Below, piece after piece: positions 1-11,200 of a stretch of DNA of 64,000 nucleotides. Under the pieces are notes generated by a model. It saw only the letters and a program-made list of their open reading frames with translations. It made no database searches and was not told where the DNA came from. The DNA comes from Phoenix dactylifera (Eukaryota; Streptophyta; Magnoliopsida; Arecales; Arecaceae), in contig NC_052399.1 in NCBI RefSeq assembly GCF_009389715.1, positions 6,264,585 to 6,328,584 of the forward strand, read 5' to 3'. Each line of letters begins with the position of its first letter. Positions within the stretch are counted from its first letter, which is position 1. Both the position numbers and the translations under genes were made by a program.

Positions 1-1586
1 TTTAACCTATTTTTGTCTTATTTAACCCGACTCGCTTAATATTATTAACCCATTTAAATTCATTTAACCCATTAAAAATTCACTTAATATGTTTAACCAG
101 TTTAACCTGATTTGATCTGTTTAGCAAACGTATTATGTGGGTTGGATCGAATTACCTTTTTAATAAATAGGTTGAATTCAGATATGAATTTTTGACTTAT
201 TTAATAAACATGTTGGGTTCATCTTGATGAATTTTTAAACTAACTGCATCCAACCGGACCCCGTGTTCAACCCAATTGCCACCCCAACTATCTACCCCAT
301 GGTGATATTTGGTGACCCAAATGGGATCATTATAATAATTTTAGATCACTGATGATCCTTATCGTGGGATAAGTTGATCTCCAATAATTTAAAATTACTA
401 TGTTTGGTATGTTCCCAACTACTCCTATTATATTCTATAAAAAATATATGTATTAATCCTATAAATTAATAATTCTATAAAAAAATATTAATTATTATTA
501 TAAAATTAACATTCCTATTTATACTTAAAAAATTATTATTTAATACTATTATTATTTTAATTAAGAAATAAGGCAAATAAAAAGCTATAAATTGAATAAT
601 TTTATAATATAAATATAAAGTATATTAATATATTTCTATTATAATTTAAAAATAAAATCAAATAATAGTATGACAATGATATGATTATACTATAATATAA
701 TATATATCATAGATTCTATATATGTAACATCAATACAATATAATATATAATATTGATATAATATATTAATAGTATATTGATATACTGTTTTTTTTCACTG
801 AAGAGATATTTTTGTCCCTAAGTGATCTTGGATATCCATCTTCTAGGATAAGTTTTCCATCACTCAGTTGAACAATAATTTGACAAATGGAGATAATTTG
901 GAATTATTGCCACATAGGATTATTATGGTGGAACCAAATACAACGATTTTGTCGTCTGCACCCACATCACTCTTGATCTTGGGATGATCACTCCATACCA
1001 AACACATTCTTTTAGAAAATTGAATTAGAATAAATAATAGATGTCATTGTCTTTAAATGAAATATTTTTATAAGGTGGAATGAAGATTTAATTTTTCAAA
1101 ACTTATATTAATTAATTTAATGAATTTATCTAAAAAATCAAATAAATGATGATTAGCTCAAATGTTGGCCATTATCGTGTTGAATGATGCTCATTATCCA
1201 ATCATATACTATTTATAATGGAAAATTGCGGAAGTTTGGCCACGAGCGGCGGGAAAAAAAATAGATAATAATTTTTGCAATTGGTGATAATATTGTGCGT
1301 GAATTTTAGACGTGGAAAAAAATCAAATCGACGCCGTGACATCTTGCTGGGAAAATACGGACCGCTAATTGGTTGATTCTGAGCTGTTGGATCGATAGAA
1401 TTCTGAATTCCTTTCACTTAGATGGGCGGGTCGGGATTCGAGAGTCGGCTCCGGCGAGGAGACGAGAGCACCGAAGGCGTCTTGGCGGGGCCGGATCGGT
1501 AGAATTCCGACCGGGTTCGGGTCCACCTTAAAAAAGATCGGACCTAAACCAGATCAAGCTCGACCCGGTCCATTTTTCTTTCTCTA
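1..1586. other. AT-rich intergenic DNA
   Basis: I see no gene here. Roughly the first 250 bases are built from irregular TTTAACC-like and TTAAT words. These are not regular enough to be a telomeric array. From about 420 to 790 the DNA is almost pure A/T with many TATA and ATAATA words. From about 1400 the composition turns G/C-rich toward the BOP1 promoter and 5' UTR. Confidence 0.6.
401..1004. repeat. Possible small DNA transposon bounded by inverted TGTTTGGTATG
   Basis: TGTTTGGTATG at 401-411 is matched by its exact reverse complement CATACCAAACA at 994-1004. The 604 bp between them are AT-rich and contain no coding frame. This would suit a decayed MITE. The inverted end is only 11 bp and I could not recognise a target-site duplication, so the call is weak. 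Confidence 0.3.
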
Positions 1587-1595
1587 AAACCCTAA
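1587..1595 (+). promoter_or_regulatory. Telo-box AAACCCTAA
   Basis: An exact AAACCCTAA lies 68 bp upstream of the first BOP1 ATG. Established plant work links telo-boxes near the transcription start to ribosomal-protein and ribosome-biogenesis genes. That fits the gene downstream. Its use here is inferred. Confidence 0.55.
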
Positions 1596-1654
1596 ATCCT
1601 GCCCCCGTGCTCTTCTTTCGACAATTCTCCGAGCCTCAAACCCCTCGTCTCCAC

Positions 1655-4600
1655 ATGCCCGCGGCCATGGCGAAGTCGCTGGCGGCCTCCAAGAAAAAAG
1701 CTGTATTACCTTCTCATGTTTTTATTTTCTTAATCTCCCTATTCTTGCATTTCTTAGTCTAAAATTCCTCAACCTGCTTTTTTTGTTGACCTGTTGATTG
1801 GAGAGCAGGATCGCGTCGAGCAAGAAGAGCCAGAGGAGCCATCGGAAAACGGTTTTGTGAGGGAATACGGTGATCAAGAAGAGGAATCCGAGCGTAGTGA
1901 TGCGGTGGGTTCATCGGAAGACGAGGTTGGTGTCCATCCTCCGTTCTTGAATTGTAATCCTTCAAAAGCTCGTTTTTTTGATAACTTTTGTTCTATATTC
2001 GCTGTAGAGATCCTCTGGAGAAGGTGAGAAAGATGGGAAAGACGATGGAAAAATTCATCAGTCGTCGGAGGAGAGTGATTCATCTGAAGATGAGGTATTT
2101 CTTGTCGTCCGGTTGAGTAGCTGATACAATTTAGCGGTTGATCTTATAAATACTTCTTTCGAGCCATTGTTTAAACGTTTGGATTTTTTTTTTTCGTGTT
2201 AAATGAAATGTAGGTGGCTCCCAGGAATACGATTGGGGAAGTTCCATTGGAGTGGTATAAGGATGAGGAGCACATTGGATATGACATCACGGGGAAGAAG
2301 ATCAGGAAGCACGCTAGGAAGGACAAAATTGACTCTTTTCTAGCCGGGGTAGATGATTCGAAAAATTGGTGAGTAAAGGTCTTGTTGTTATTCTCATCCA
2401 AGTCATGTTTAGTTTAAAGAAGTGATGCGGGTTGATAGGTTCTTACTAAAAATTTCTATACCATGTTCTTTTCAACTGTATCATTAGTGGGCGTGAATAG
2501 GTGTGATGTTTGGTTTTTTGGGAGAAGTAGTAGTTGCTGCTTGTTGCTGCTAGTTGCTGCTTAAAATCCAGCATCTCTATGAACCTGAACCTTAACGTTT
2601 AATAGCTTAATAAGAATTTAAGGATTTTAGGGTTCCTTGGATCGAGGGTAACTTGCTACTTGATGTACTAAGATTTGTACACTTAGCAAGTGGTTTACAT
2701 GCAATTTACAAGTCTTTTGGGTTCTCTCAGATAAAAGAATGGAAAAGAGGAAGGATTCAGGCTTGAAAATAAAGGGTTTTATGTCTGGGATTTGACAGAA
2801 ATAGGACTTTGGTCTAATCTGAGGTTAAAAGATTGATGGATTTTAAGAGAAAAAATATATGATCACAAAGTTATTAAATCTGTTATTGCAATCATCAATA
2901 ATTGAAACAAAAACAGGCAAAAAAAATGTCAGATGAATGTAATTCCTTTTGTTATAATGTGACCGGCCCCTGCAATTACTAGCATGAATTCTGTTTGGAT
3001 TACTAAAGTGAAAAAGGGTTACTCTCATAGAAAAATTAAGAAACCCAACTCCTTAGCTGGTTATCATCTTTAAGACCTAAATACCTTGTAATGAATGTCA
3101 TGCTCTAATTTAACTTTTAAGCACAAAAAGCCCATGATCAATAGTTGTCTCATGTCACACACCTTCCTTTATATTGTTGTAGAGACATGTGCCCCATAAA
3201 TTTAACCACCAAATTGTTGAGTATCTAATACTTTAGGAGGAACATTTCTTGAAATTAGGTCCAGTGTTCCAACTTGTGAATGATATCCAATGCTGATCAT
3301 GATAACTATATGGAATTCAGCATGCTCCCAACTACATAAACATGCATATAATTACTTTCAGCAGTTGTGCATTTACGCATAAACTGGCCCATAAATAACA
3401 GTTATCGTCACACATTTTCTAGAATGCATCTCAGACACCTCTATCCATATTGGTATAGCAAGACAGGTGCCACCAGCATGACTTCCCACTGCAACAATTT
3501 AGGGGAAATGTCCACAAAAATAGGTCCACTGTCTCTGCCAATGAGTGATGATCAATGCTGACCATGAAACTTATGTGGAACTTAGTATATTTTCCCACAT
3601 GAGAAGTTAAACTTGTAGGTAATCGGTTTTTCCCACATGTGGAACTTATTATATTTTCCCACATGTGGAACTTATTTGGTTTTAAGTTCCTGTTTTAACA
3701 TGAAAAGGCAATTTAGTTTGGAAACAATGGAGCTTTTTCATAAATTCCTATTAGTTTTCTTGGTAGGCTGATGATACTCACAGCTTAACATGTTTATATA
3801 TACACAAAAATGGAACTGTCTATCACGACGTGGAGCTGGACCAGCTACAGACTGCCATCTTAAGGGTCAAGCCTACCTATTCATCCGAAAGTTCAGTGGT
3901 AGCCCTTGCAAGCAAGCCTATGGCAAGGACTTTCTATACCCAAGTTGTCAGTATTTCACCTTGTTATGAATATCATTCATACGTGTCCTTGGAGATTAAT
4001 GGAACTGAGATTACTGCTTTTTAGATCAGCATTAGATGCTTTGCAGACAGGTTAAAGTGTAACTTCATTTTCTATCATATGAAGTAGGATAGCATGGATG
4101 AGTAGAGGAGAGAGCAGTATGATCCATTGTCCTTTACCTTGTCTACCTGATTATTCTTAAATCTTTTGTCAGTATTTTCATTGGTTATACATTATTTTTG
4201 TTTCCGTTTCTTTTGGCTTCATTGTTCTTTATGTAATATTCTATGCCAATTTATGTTGGAGTTTCTGGATTTCAATTAGCTTATTTTTTTATTTTTCAAG
4301 AAAAAAATAAGTGAATAGTCCCTTGCTTTTATGTTTAGAACTTATTATTTTGGAAACCCAATGCCATTTATGTGGTAGCATGTCCATGCTAACTACATCA
4401 TAGGTTCCAAGAGGTAAAATTTTCCAATACGAGTTTTTGAATTCTCTAGTTATTTCATATTGGCTCATCACCTTTCTTCTCAAATATGTGGACTGATTAA
4501 AAATGCTGCACATTGTTATTAGAGGGTCTATCTCCATTGTTATTTTGTGTCTTCTTCTTACAGACCTATAGCTGATATAAATTTCTATAAGTACTTGATG

Positions 4601-7600
4601 CCTTATTTAATTTGTTAATCCTTGGTTGCTAAACTATTTTACGATATCCAGTTGAAGGTGCATATGGATTGTGTTTCGAAATGCATTACAACTCTATCCT
4701 GCTGACCAGAATTTCTTTTTCCTGCTTTGTTTTGCATGTTTTGTTTGCCAAATTTAGGAGAAAGATTTATGATGAGTACAATGATGAAGAGGTGGAATTG
4801 ACAAGGGAGGAGATTAGAATTATCCGTAGATTGCTGAAGGGAAGGACTCCGCATGCAGAAGTTGATCCATATGCGGTTTGTAGTCTGCCCTGCCATATAC
4901 TATACTAAGTTTGTAATCTTGCAAATGGTTCATCTTTTAAATTTATGTACGAACTGTATTAACATGAATGCATTGTTGTATCATCTATATTACTCATTCA
5001 GCCCTATGTTGATTGGTTTGACTGGGAGGATAAAGGACATCCTCTCTCAAATGCACCGGAGCCAAAGAGACGATTCATTCCTTCCAAATGGGAACAGAAA
5101 AAGGTACAAGTCATTGCTACAAATGTTTAATCTTATAGAAAAAAGGGATTGGTCTTGGTGGAACTTTAATTATTTTATGTTTTGAAGAATGTCAGCTATC
5201 AGCTAGCATTGTCTGCTTTGTAAGCATTGATTAAGGGTATTACCTTTGGTAGGTAGAGGCCGAAGCAACTTATCATTACGCAGCGTTTGCACTTTTTTCC
5301 TTTTCAAACTAATATGGCCCATGCTGTTTCTTTATTTATTGCTATTATCATTGGGAATCAGCCTTTGTAGTAGTCATCCAAGCAATTTAATCACCAGCCA
5401 ATGTTATAATGTCATAAACATCAATAACCATAATGAATATAACATGTGATTTTGATTTAATGTGATGCCCTTGAAATAATTATCAGTAGATTAATACTTT
5501 TGTCAGTATGGTCTAGAAATATCTTTTGATAGAACAACACATTTTTAAAGTCAAGGATCATTGTAACCATCATCGTTATTGATAACCCACATTTTCTGAT
5601 AAATTTTATTGATGGCCTAAAAATATAAGATCATTATTTATAACAGTTATGTACTTATGTTTCTCGCTCAGTTACTTCAGAAATTTTTTGTTACTTCTAT
5701 GTAGTAGTTCAATTAATTAATACGACCAAGTATCAGCATCTTTTTTTTCTTCTGTGGATGCGGTAATCATTCATATAAAACCAGATATGAGTAAACTAAC
5801 CATTTTTCTCAATCCTCTACAATACATGCATTCAAGCATGTTTAAAAGAGATTTTAATAAAGGAGGAAACAACATTAATGGATATCATGTGAAAGCAATG
5901 GACTTGTAGTTTTGGAAAGTATGCTGCTTTTTTCCCCCTAGCGAAATATGTTTGTCACCCTGAAATCTTTTAATAATGCCAGGTGTTTATAATTAATGTA
6001 GCATTATGCTGTGACATAATGGGGGTGGATGACAAATAGAATTACTGGCTGCATCATGCCAGAGTAATTAATTTTATTTCTTAAAATCTATTAGCTAAAA
6101 GATTCGGATCATAGGGGAATATAATTACAATATAATCTGAATTCAGGGATGAGCAGTCTGTGGATAATATTCTGTGGATAGAAATGTTGGGCAATTAAGA
6201 GGGTTGCTACACAATATGAGTATTATAAGCTTGAGAGCAAGATTTGCCATATTGGTCGGTACCATATTGGTACCACATGGTATGCTGTCTCGTAGTGTAC
6301 CGACACTCGGCCTCAACATCTCGTACTGTACCATGTACCGACACTATAATAGGATGGTACCGGTATAAGGTCCGGTATCGAGACGGCAAACCTTGCTTGA
6401 GAATACTGAGTTGATTGTGTTTGATCGGGAAGAATGAAGTTAAGACTGTTTTTAATTTTGGCAACTTAAAATTCTGCTGATAGAGGCTAAAGTGATCAAA
6501 CAGAAAATTGGTTGAGATAGTATACAATGTGCAATGAAGTCTTGAGGTGGCCTTCTATGAAACAGGTTTAAGATTGTGAGGAAGGTTGAAACAATAATGG
6601 AAGAGCAAAGAAAAGTTTAATGGAAATGGTTGTCGAGGAAGATCTTTAAAAGGACTAAGTTACTAGGGTAAATGGTGAAGAGGCCTTCTATGAAACAGAT
6701 TTAAGATTGTGAGGAAGGTTGAAACAATAATGGAAGAGCAAAGAAAATTTTAATGGAAATGGCTGTCGAGAAAGATCTTTAAAAGGACTAAGTATATATC
6801 CTTTTACCAGGGTAAACGATGAAGAACAGAAGAAGAATTCCATATGACATCTGCAAATAGATGGGAAAAGGCTTTTTGGTTATCTTGATATTTACTATAG
6901 AACAAATTTTTGCTGCTTTAAAGCAGAGTATATGAGAGAAAGGGAGAGATGCCAAATATTAAATTCCGACTTCGTACTGACTGTTAAAATTCAAAGTAAT
7001 CATAACCAAAATATTGCAAGTATTAGATGCGATATAGCTTGCTCTGCATATCCTATTTGTCATTACTTTTTATCACTAAGAGAATCTATATGTTGATCTT
7101 GTCTACTTTCTTCATTCCAGGCCTTCTCATCTTGTTTCCTGTTAGTTTAATGATTGAAAAGTAATCTATTTTTTTTATTTTTTTTACCAAATTCATTGGT
7201 GATTTGGAACCTATAGGATTTGAATTCCTGATTTACCATTGATGAAAAGACACTGTTGTAACTTTCAACCTTTTCCAGCACCAGTAATTTTGTTCTTCAA
7301 TAGTTGGTTTAACCATTAACTGTTGGACATTTTATTAAAAATATTAGTTGCATGAAACCTTTTGAAAAGATTTAGTTTACCAATTTTTTCTCAGCCATGA
7401 TAGTGAACTCCATTGACCATTTTCATGGTGTTTTTTTGGTTCTGGCTTAGGTTGTTCAATATGTCAGAGCCATTCGCAAGGGCCTGATTAAGTTTGACAA
7501 ACCAAAGGAAGAGCCTCCTTTTTATTTATTGTGGGGAGATGATTCTAGTGTGGCAGAGAACAAACGGCATGGTTTGAGTTATATTCCTGCACCAAAACCA

Positions 7601-8201
7601 AAACTGGCTGGTATTGTATTTTTCACTTTTATAAATTGTAAGGTTAACTGGAGGCAGCCGAAGCTTTGTTGCTAAAAGTTGGCTGTCTCTGTTTAGATTT
7701 TTAATTTTAGTTAATCACTTAATCTTGATACTTTATTTTGTAAATATTATCCTCTGAACATGGTTATGGAATATTTGGTTTATGCGGTGTTTCTATTTAC
7801 TACTTCAGATTACCCATAATGGGGCTTGATATTTGAAATTGCTAAGGTACTTTCCACTATCAGGTCATGAAGAGTCATACAACCCTTCTATAGAATACAT
7901 CCCTACTCAAGAGGAGATCAATTCGTACCAGCTCATGTTTGAAGAAGACCGTCCTAAATTTATTCCAAGAAGGTGCTTTGGGGTTTTTGGTAGTTTCATA
8001 TTTATCCAGTATTATTCAATTAGGTCAAGACATGTTGATCGAAGTGATGAATATGTAACAGGTATGAGTCCCTTAGGAGTGTACCTGCTTATGAGAATGC
8101 TCTTAAAGAAGGATTTGATAGATGTTTGGACCTGTATTTGTGCCCTAGAACTCGCAAAAAACGTGTAAGTTGTCATATTTGATATATAAAGAATAAAGTT
8201 A

Positions 8202-8240
<39 letters not shown>

Positions 8241-11200
8241 AATCACATTGAAATATTTCTGCCAAAAGTTTTTCACTCCCGCTGTTGCTTTCAGAAGCAT
8301 TTACTTTTTATTGATATTTTTCTGATCTTTATACAAACGAATTGGCTTTAATTTCACAGATTAACATTGATCCTGAGTCTCTAAGACCCAAGCTACCTAG
8401 TAAGAAAGATTTGAAGCCTTATCCCTTGACATGTTATCTTGAGTATAGAGGCCACAGTGGTCCTGTCAATTCAATTTCAATTGAAGTATCAGGGCAGTGG
8501 ATAGCATCTGGTTTGTGGTTAATTGCCTTTTTTTTCTTCAATTTTTCATGTTCTGTGCTATTATTTTATTAAGATACCTTTTCATTCCCTTTTTGTACCT
8601 GTCTGAATTGCAATTTTGGCATTCATCTGAAGGTTCAACTGATGGAATGGTACGTATTTGGGAGGTTGAAACTGGTCGTTGCCTTCGAGTGTGGGATATT
8701 GGTGAAGCTGTGCAGCACATTGCATGGAATCCTTTGCCTGAGCTTCCAATATTGGCAGTTTCTGCGTAAGTCAGATTCCATCTTTAAGCTGTATGTTACA
8801 TTGTATGCGGTCTCTTTTTGTCACTTCTAATTGTAGTAGTACCTTCATTGTAGGGGGCATGAGGTGCATCTATTGAACACAGGACTAGGAGATGCAGAAG
8901 AAAAGATGCATATTAAAGAGCTCCTCCATGTTGAGGAAGTGTTAACTGATGATGCCGGTTAGTTAATTTGTTACCTACATCATCTTCTGCTTCTTATATA
9001 TGTTTATTCACAATAGTGTTAAATGCTTCAGGAAATAGCGCATCTGCTGTGAGTTGGGTTCAACATGAAAAGCACGATGGCATCACGCTGAAGCATCTTA
9101 AGGTAATTTGTTATATCTTTTATCCAGTCCTTGCAAACTTGCATTTTATGTAACGATCAAAAAACAAATATGCCTAGACACCTGCCTGTATGCCTGCATT
9201 TAACATAAATCTATAAATTTAAAAGATCAGATCAATTTATGAGTTACTATGAATGTTGTCAAGTTGGCACTTTTTATGTTTAATTTTTTAGAGTACAGTT
9301 ATTTTTATTCAAATCTCCTTATTTATTTATTTATTATTATTATTTTGCGTTGGACTGCCTTAGACCTCTGGGTCCCTGCCTGCATACCCACCTAGTGTGC
9401 AGGCACTAGGCATTCCTCTGCTAGCTGTTTGCTGCCTATAGTCTCTTAAGCATCGATTTATCTAATTAACTGTCTCATTATTAGAGCCCAGGTCAACACA
9501 TAATTGATGCTGCTGCTTGCATTGTTTTCTTTTGCTTTGCAGACTGTGTCAACAGTTGAATGGCATCGTAAAGGCGACTATTTCACTACAGTTATGCCGA
9601 GTGATATCCTTATCATAGATATTTGTTTGTTCATCTCTATTTCTGACCTCTTTTGAATTAATGTCTCACTCTTTGTTTTGTGATGTAGGCATTACATCCT
9701 TGGTCTGGAATTTTTTGAAGTGCTGTAACGCTTGCTTTTCACATCTTTGATCTTGTAGCTTTATTGGCTAACAGGCCAAGCCAAAATCTGGAACATGAAC
9801 TAGATCTTACTGGGCTTGGACTCAGGCCTAGAATTTGGTTCCAACCCAACTTAATTGCTGATCAAGCTGGCTAGTTACATCTTTTTAAAAAAGTTTGCCT
9901 ATTGGGTCAACCAAAGCTGGAGACATCCAGTTTGACTTGGACTTAAAAAATAGGAGAAATTCAATATAGGAAATTTGCATAAGTTTAAGGTGGTATAGGA
10001 AATTTATGTAGATATATTCTTGATCATTATCTACAATGTTTAATTTGGCTAGAATCAAAGTATCATGTGTTTTGGATGTCTCTTACCTATGCATCAGTAA
10101 ATATAAATTAGAGGAGAACTTTAATAGTATGCCAAGATGCTTTGATTTGATTTTTATTTTAGAAGAATCCAAGCCAATTAAATTTTGGTCTCAAGATGTG
10201 TTTAGTTTCTTGAATTATATGTTTTATGATGTAATTGAGCTCACTAACGATAATGCAACTGTCCATCTTGTGCCCACTTTATGCATGGGTAAGAGACCTT
10301 TAAAATACTTGATTTTTGGCTTCTAGGCAATTTAGACATTGCAAATCATGGTAATTACTGTAATAAATTTTGGTTTTAAGATGCATCAGTCAAGACAATT
10401 ATTCAGTTTCTTGAATTATATGTCTTATGATGTGATTAAGCTCCCTAAGTATATTGCAACTGTCCATCTTGTGCCCACTTGATGCATGGTAAGAGATACT
10501 TGATTTTTGGCTTCTAGGCAATTTAGACATTGCAAGTCACGATAATTAGTGCAAATCTTTTTTTGTTTTGTTTTCTGAAGGCCTATCATTAATTTATATT
10601 AGTAGTTGATTCCAAGTATTCTCTTTCTCTCTCTATGCATATGCGCTCGTCCACTCCCTCTCTACTGTAGATATTTTCAAGATGTTTTTTTGGTTAGTAT
10701 GTTTTTCATGATTTTGGTTTCAGACATAAAAGGAGATAGAGTAGTTAATGGAAATATCATAGAAACAAGATGGATCAAGTGGAGATAGGCCTCAGAACTT
10801 TTCATGTCCTCAAGTTTTATTTATAGTCTTCTTGATTTTCACCACCTTAGCTTAATTATATAATAAACACTGACAAGTATATTTCAAACTGGATAGAGGC
10901 GCTGCGTAATTTCTTGTATACAGATGTAATTGTGTAAATTTTCCTACTGGCTTGTTTATGTGCATATATCATCTTGATGTAATCTAGGATCCCTAAATAT
11001 CTTTATCTGGTAAACATGTTTTTACAATCTTTAACATATGAAAGGATAGAGGAATTGATGAAATTATCTTAAATAAGATTGATTTTGTAGATAAATGGAG
11101 ATGAACCTTACAATGTTATGATATGCTTGATTAGCTATTAAAGTGAAATCAGAACTTCAGAGGAATTTGTTAAGTCTAACTTTATGTATGAATTAAAATC

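Larger units (their letters stand above)
5104..7450. other. BOP1 intron 6, 2.3 kb, carries a dispersed repeat and a tandem duplication
   Basis: This intron contains the MITE-like repeat at about 6225-6405 and the direct duplication at about 6549-6800. Both are listed separately. The rest is AT-rich, non-coding DNA. Confidence 0.55.

Noticed and set aside
1-250. TTTAACC-rich start as telomeric DNA
   Set aside because: The plant telomere is a regular TTTAGGG/CCCTAAA array. Here the words are irregular and mixed with other AT-rich DNA.
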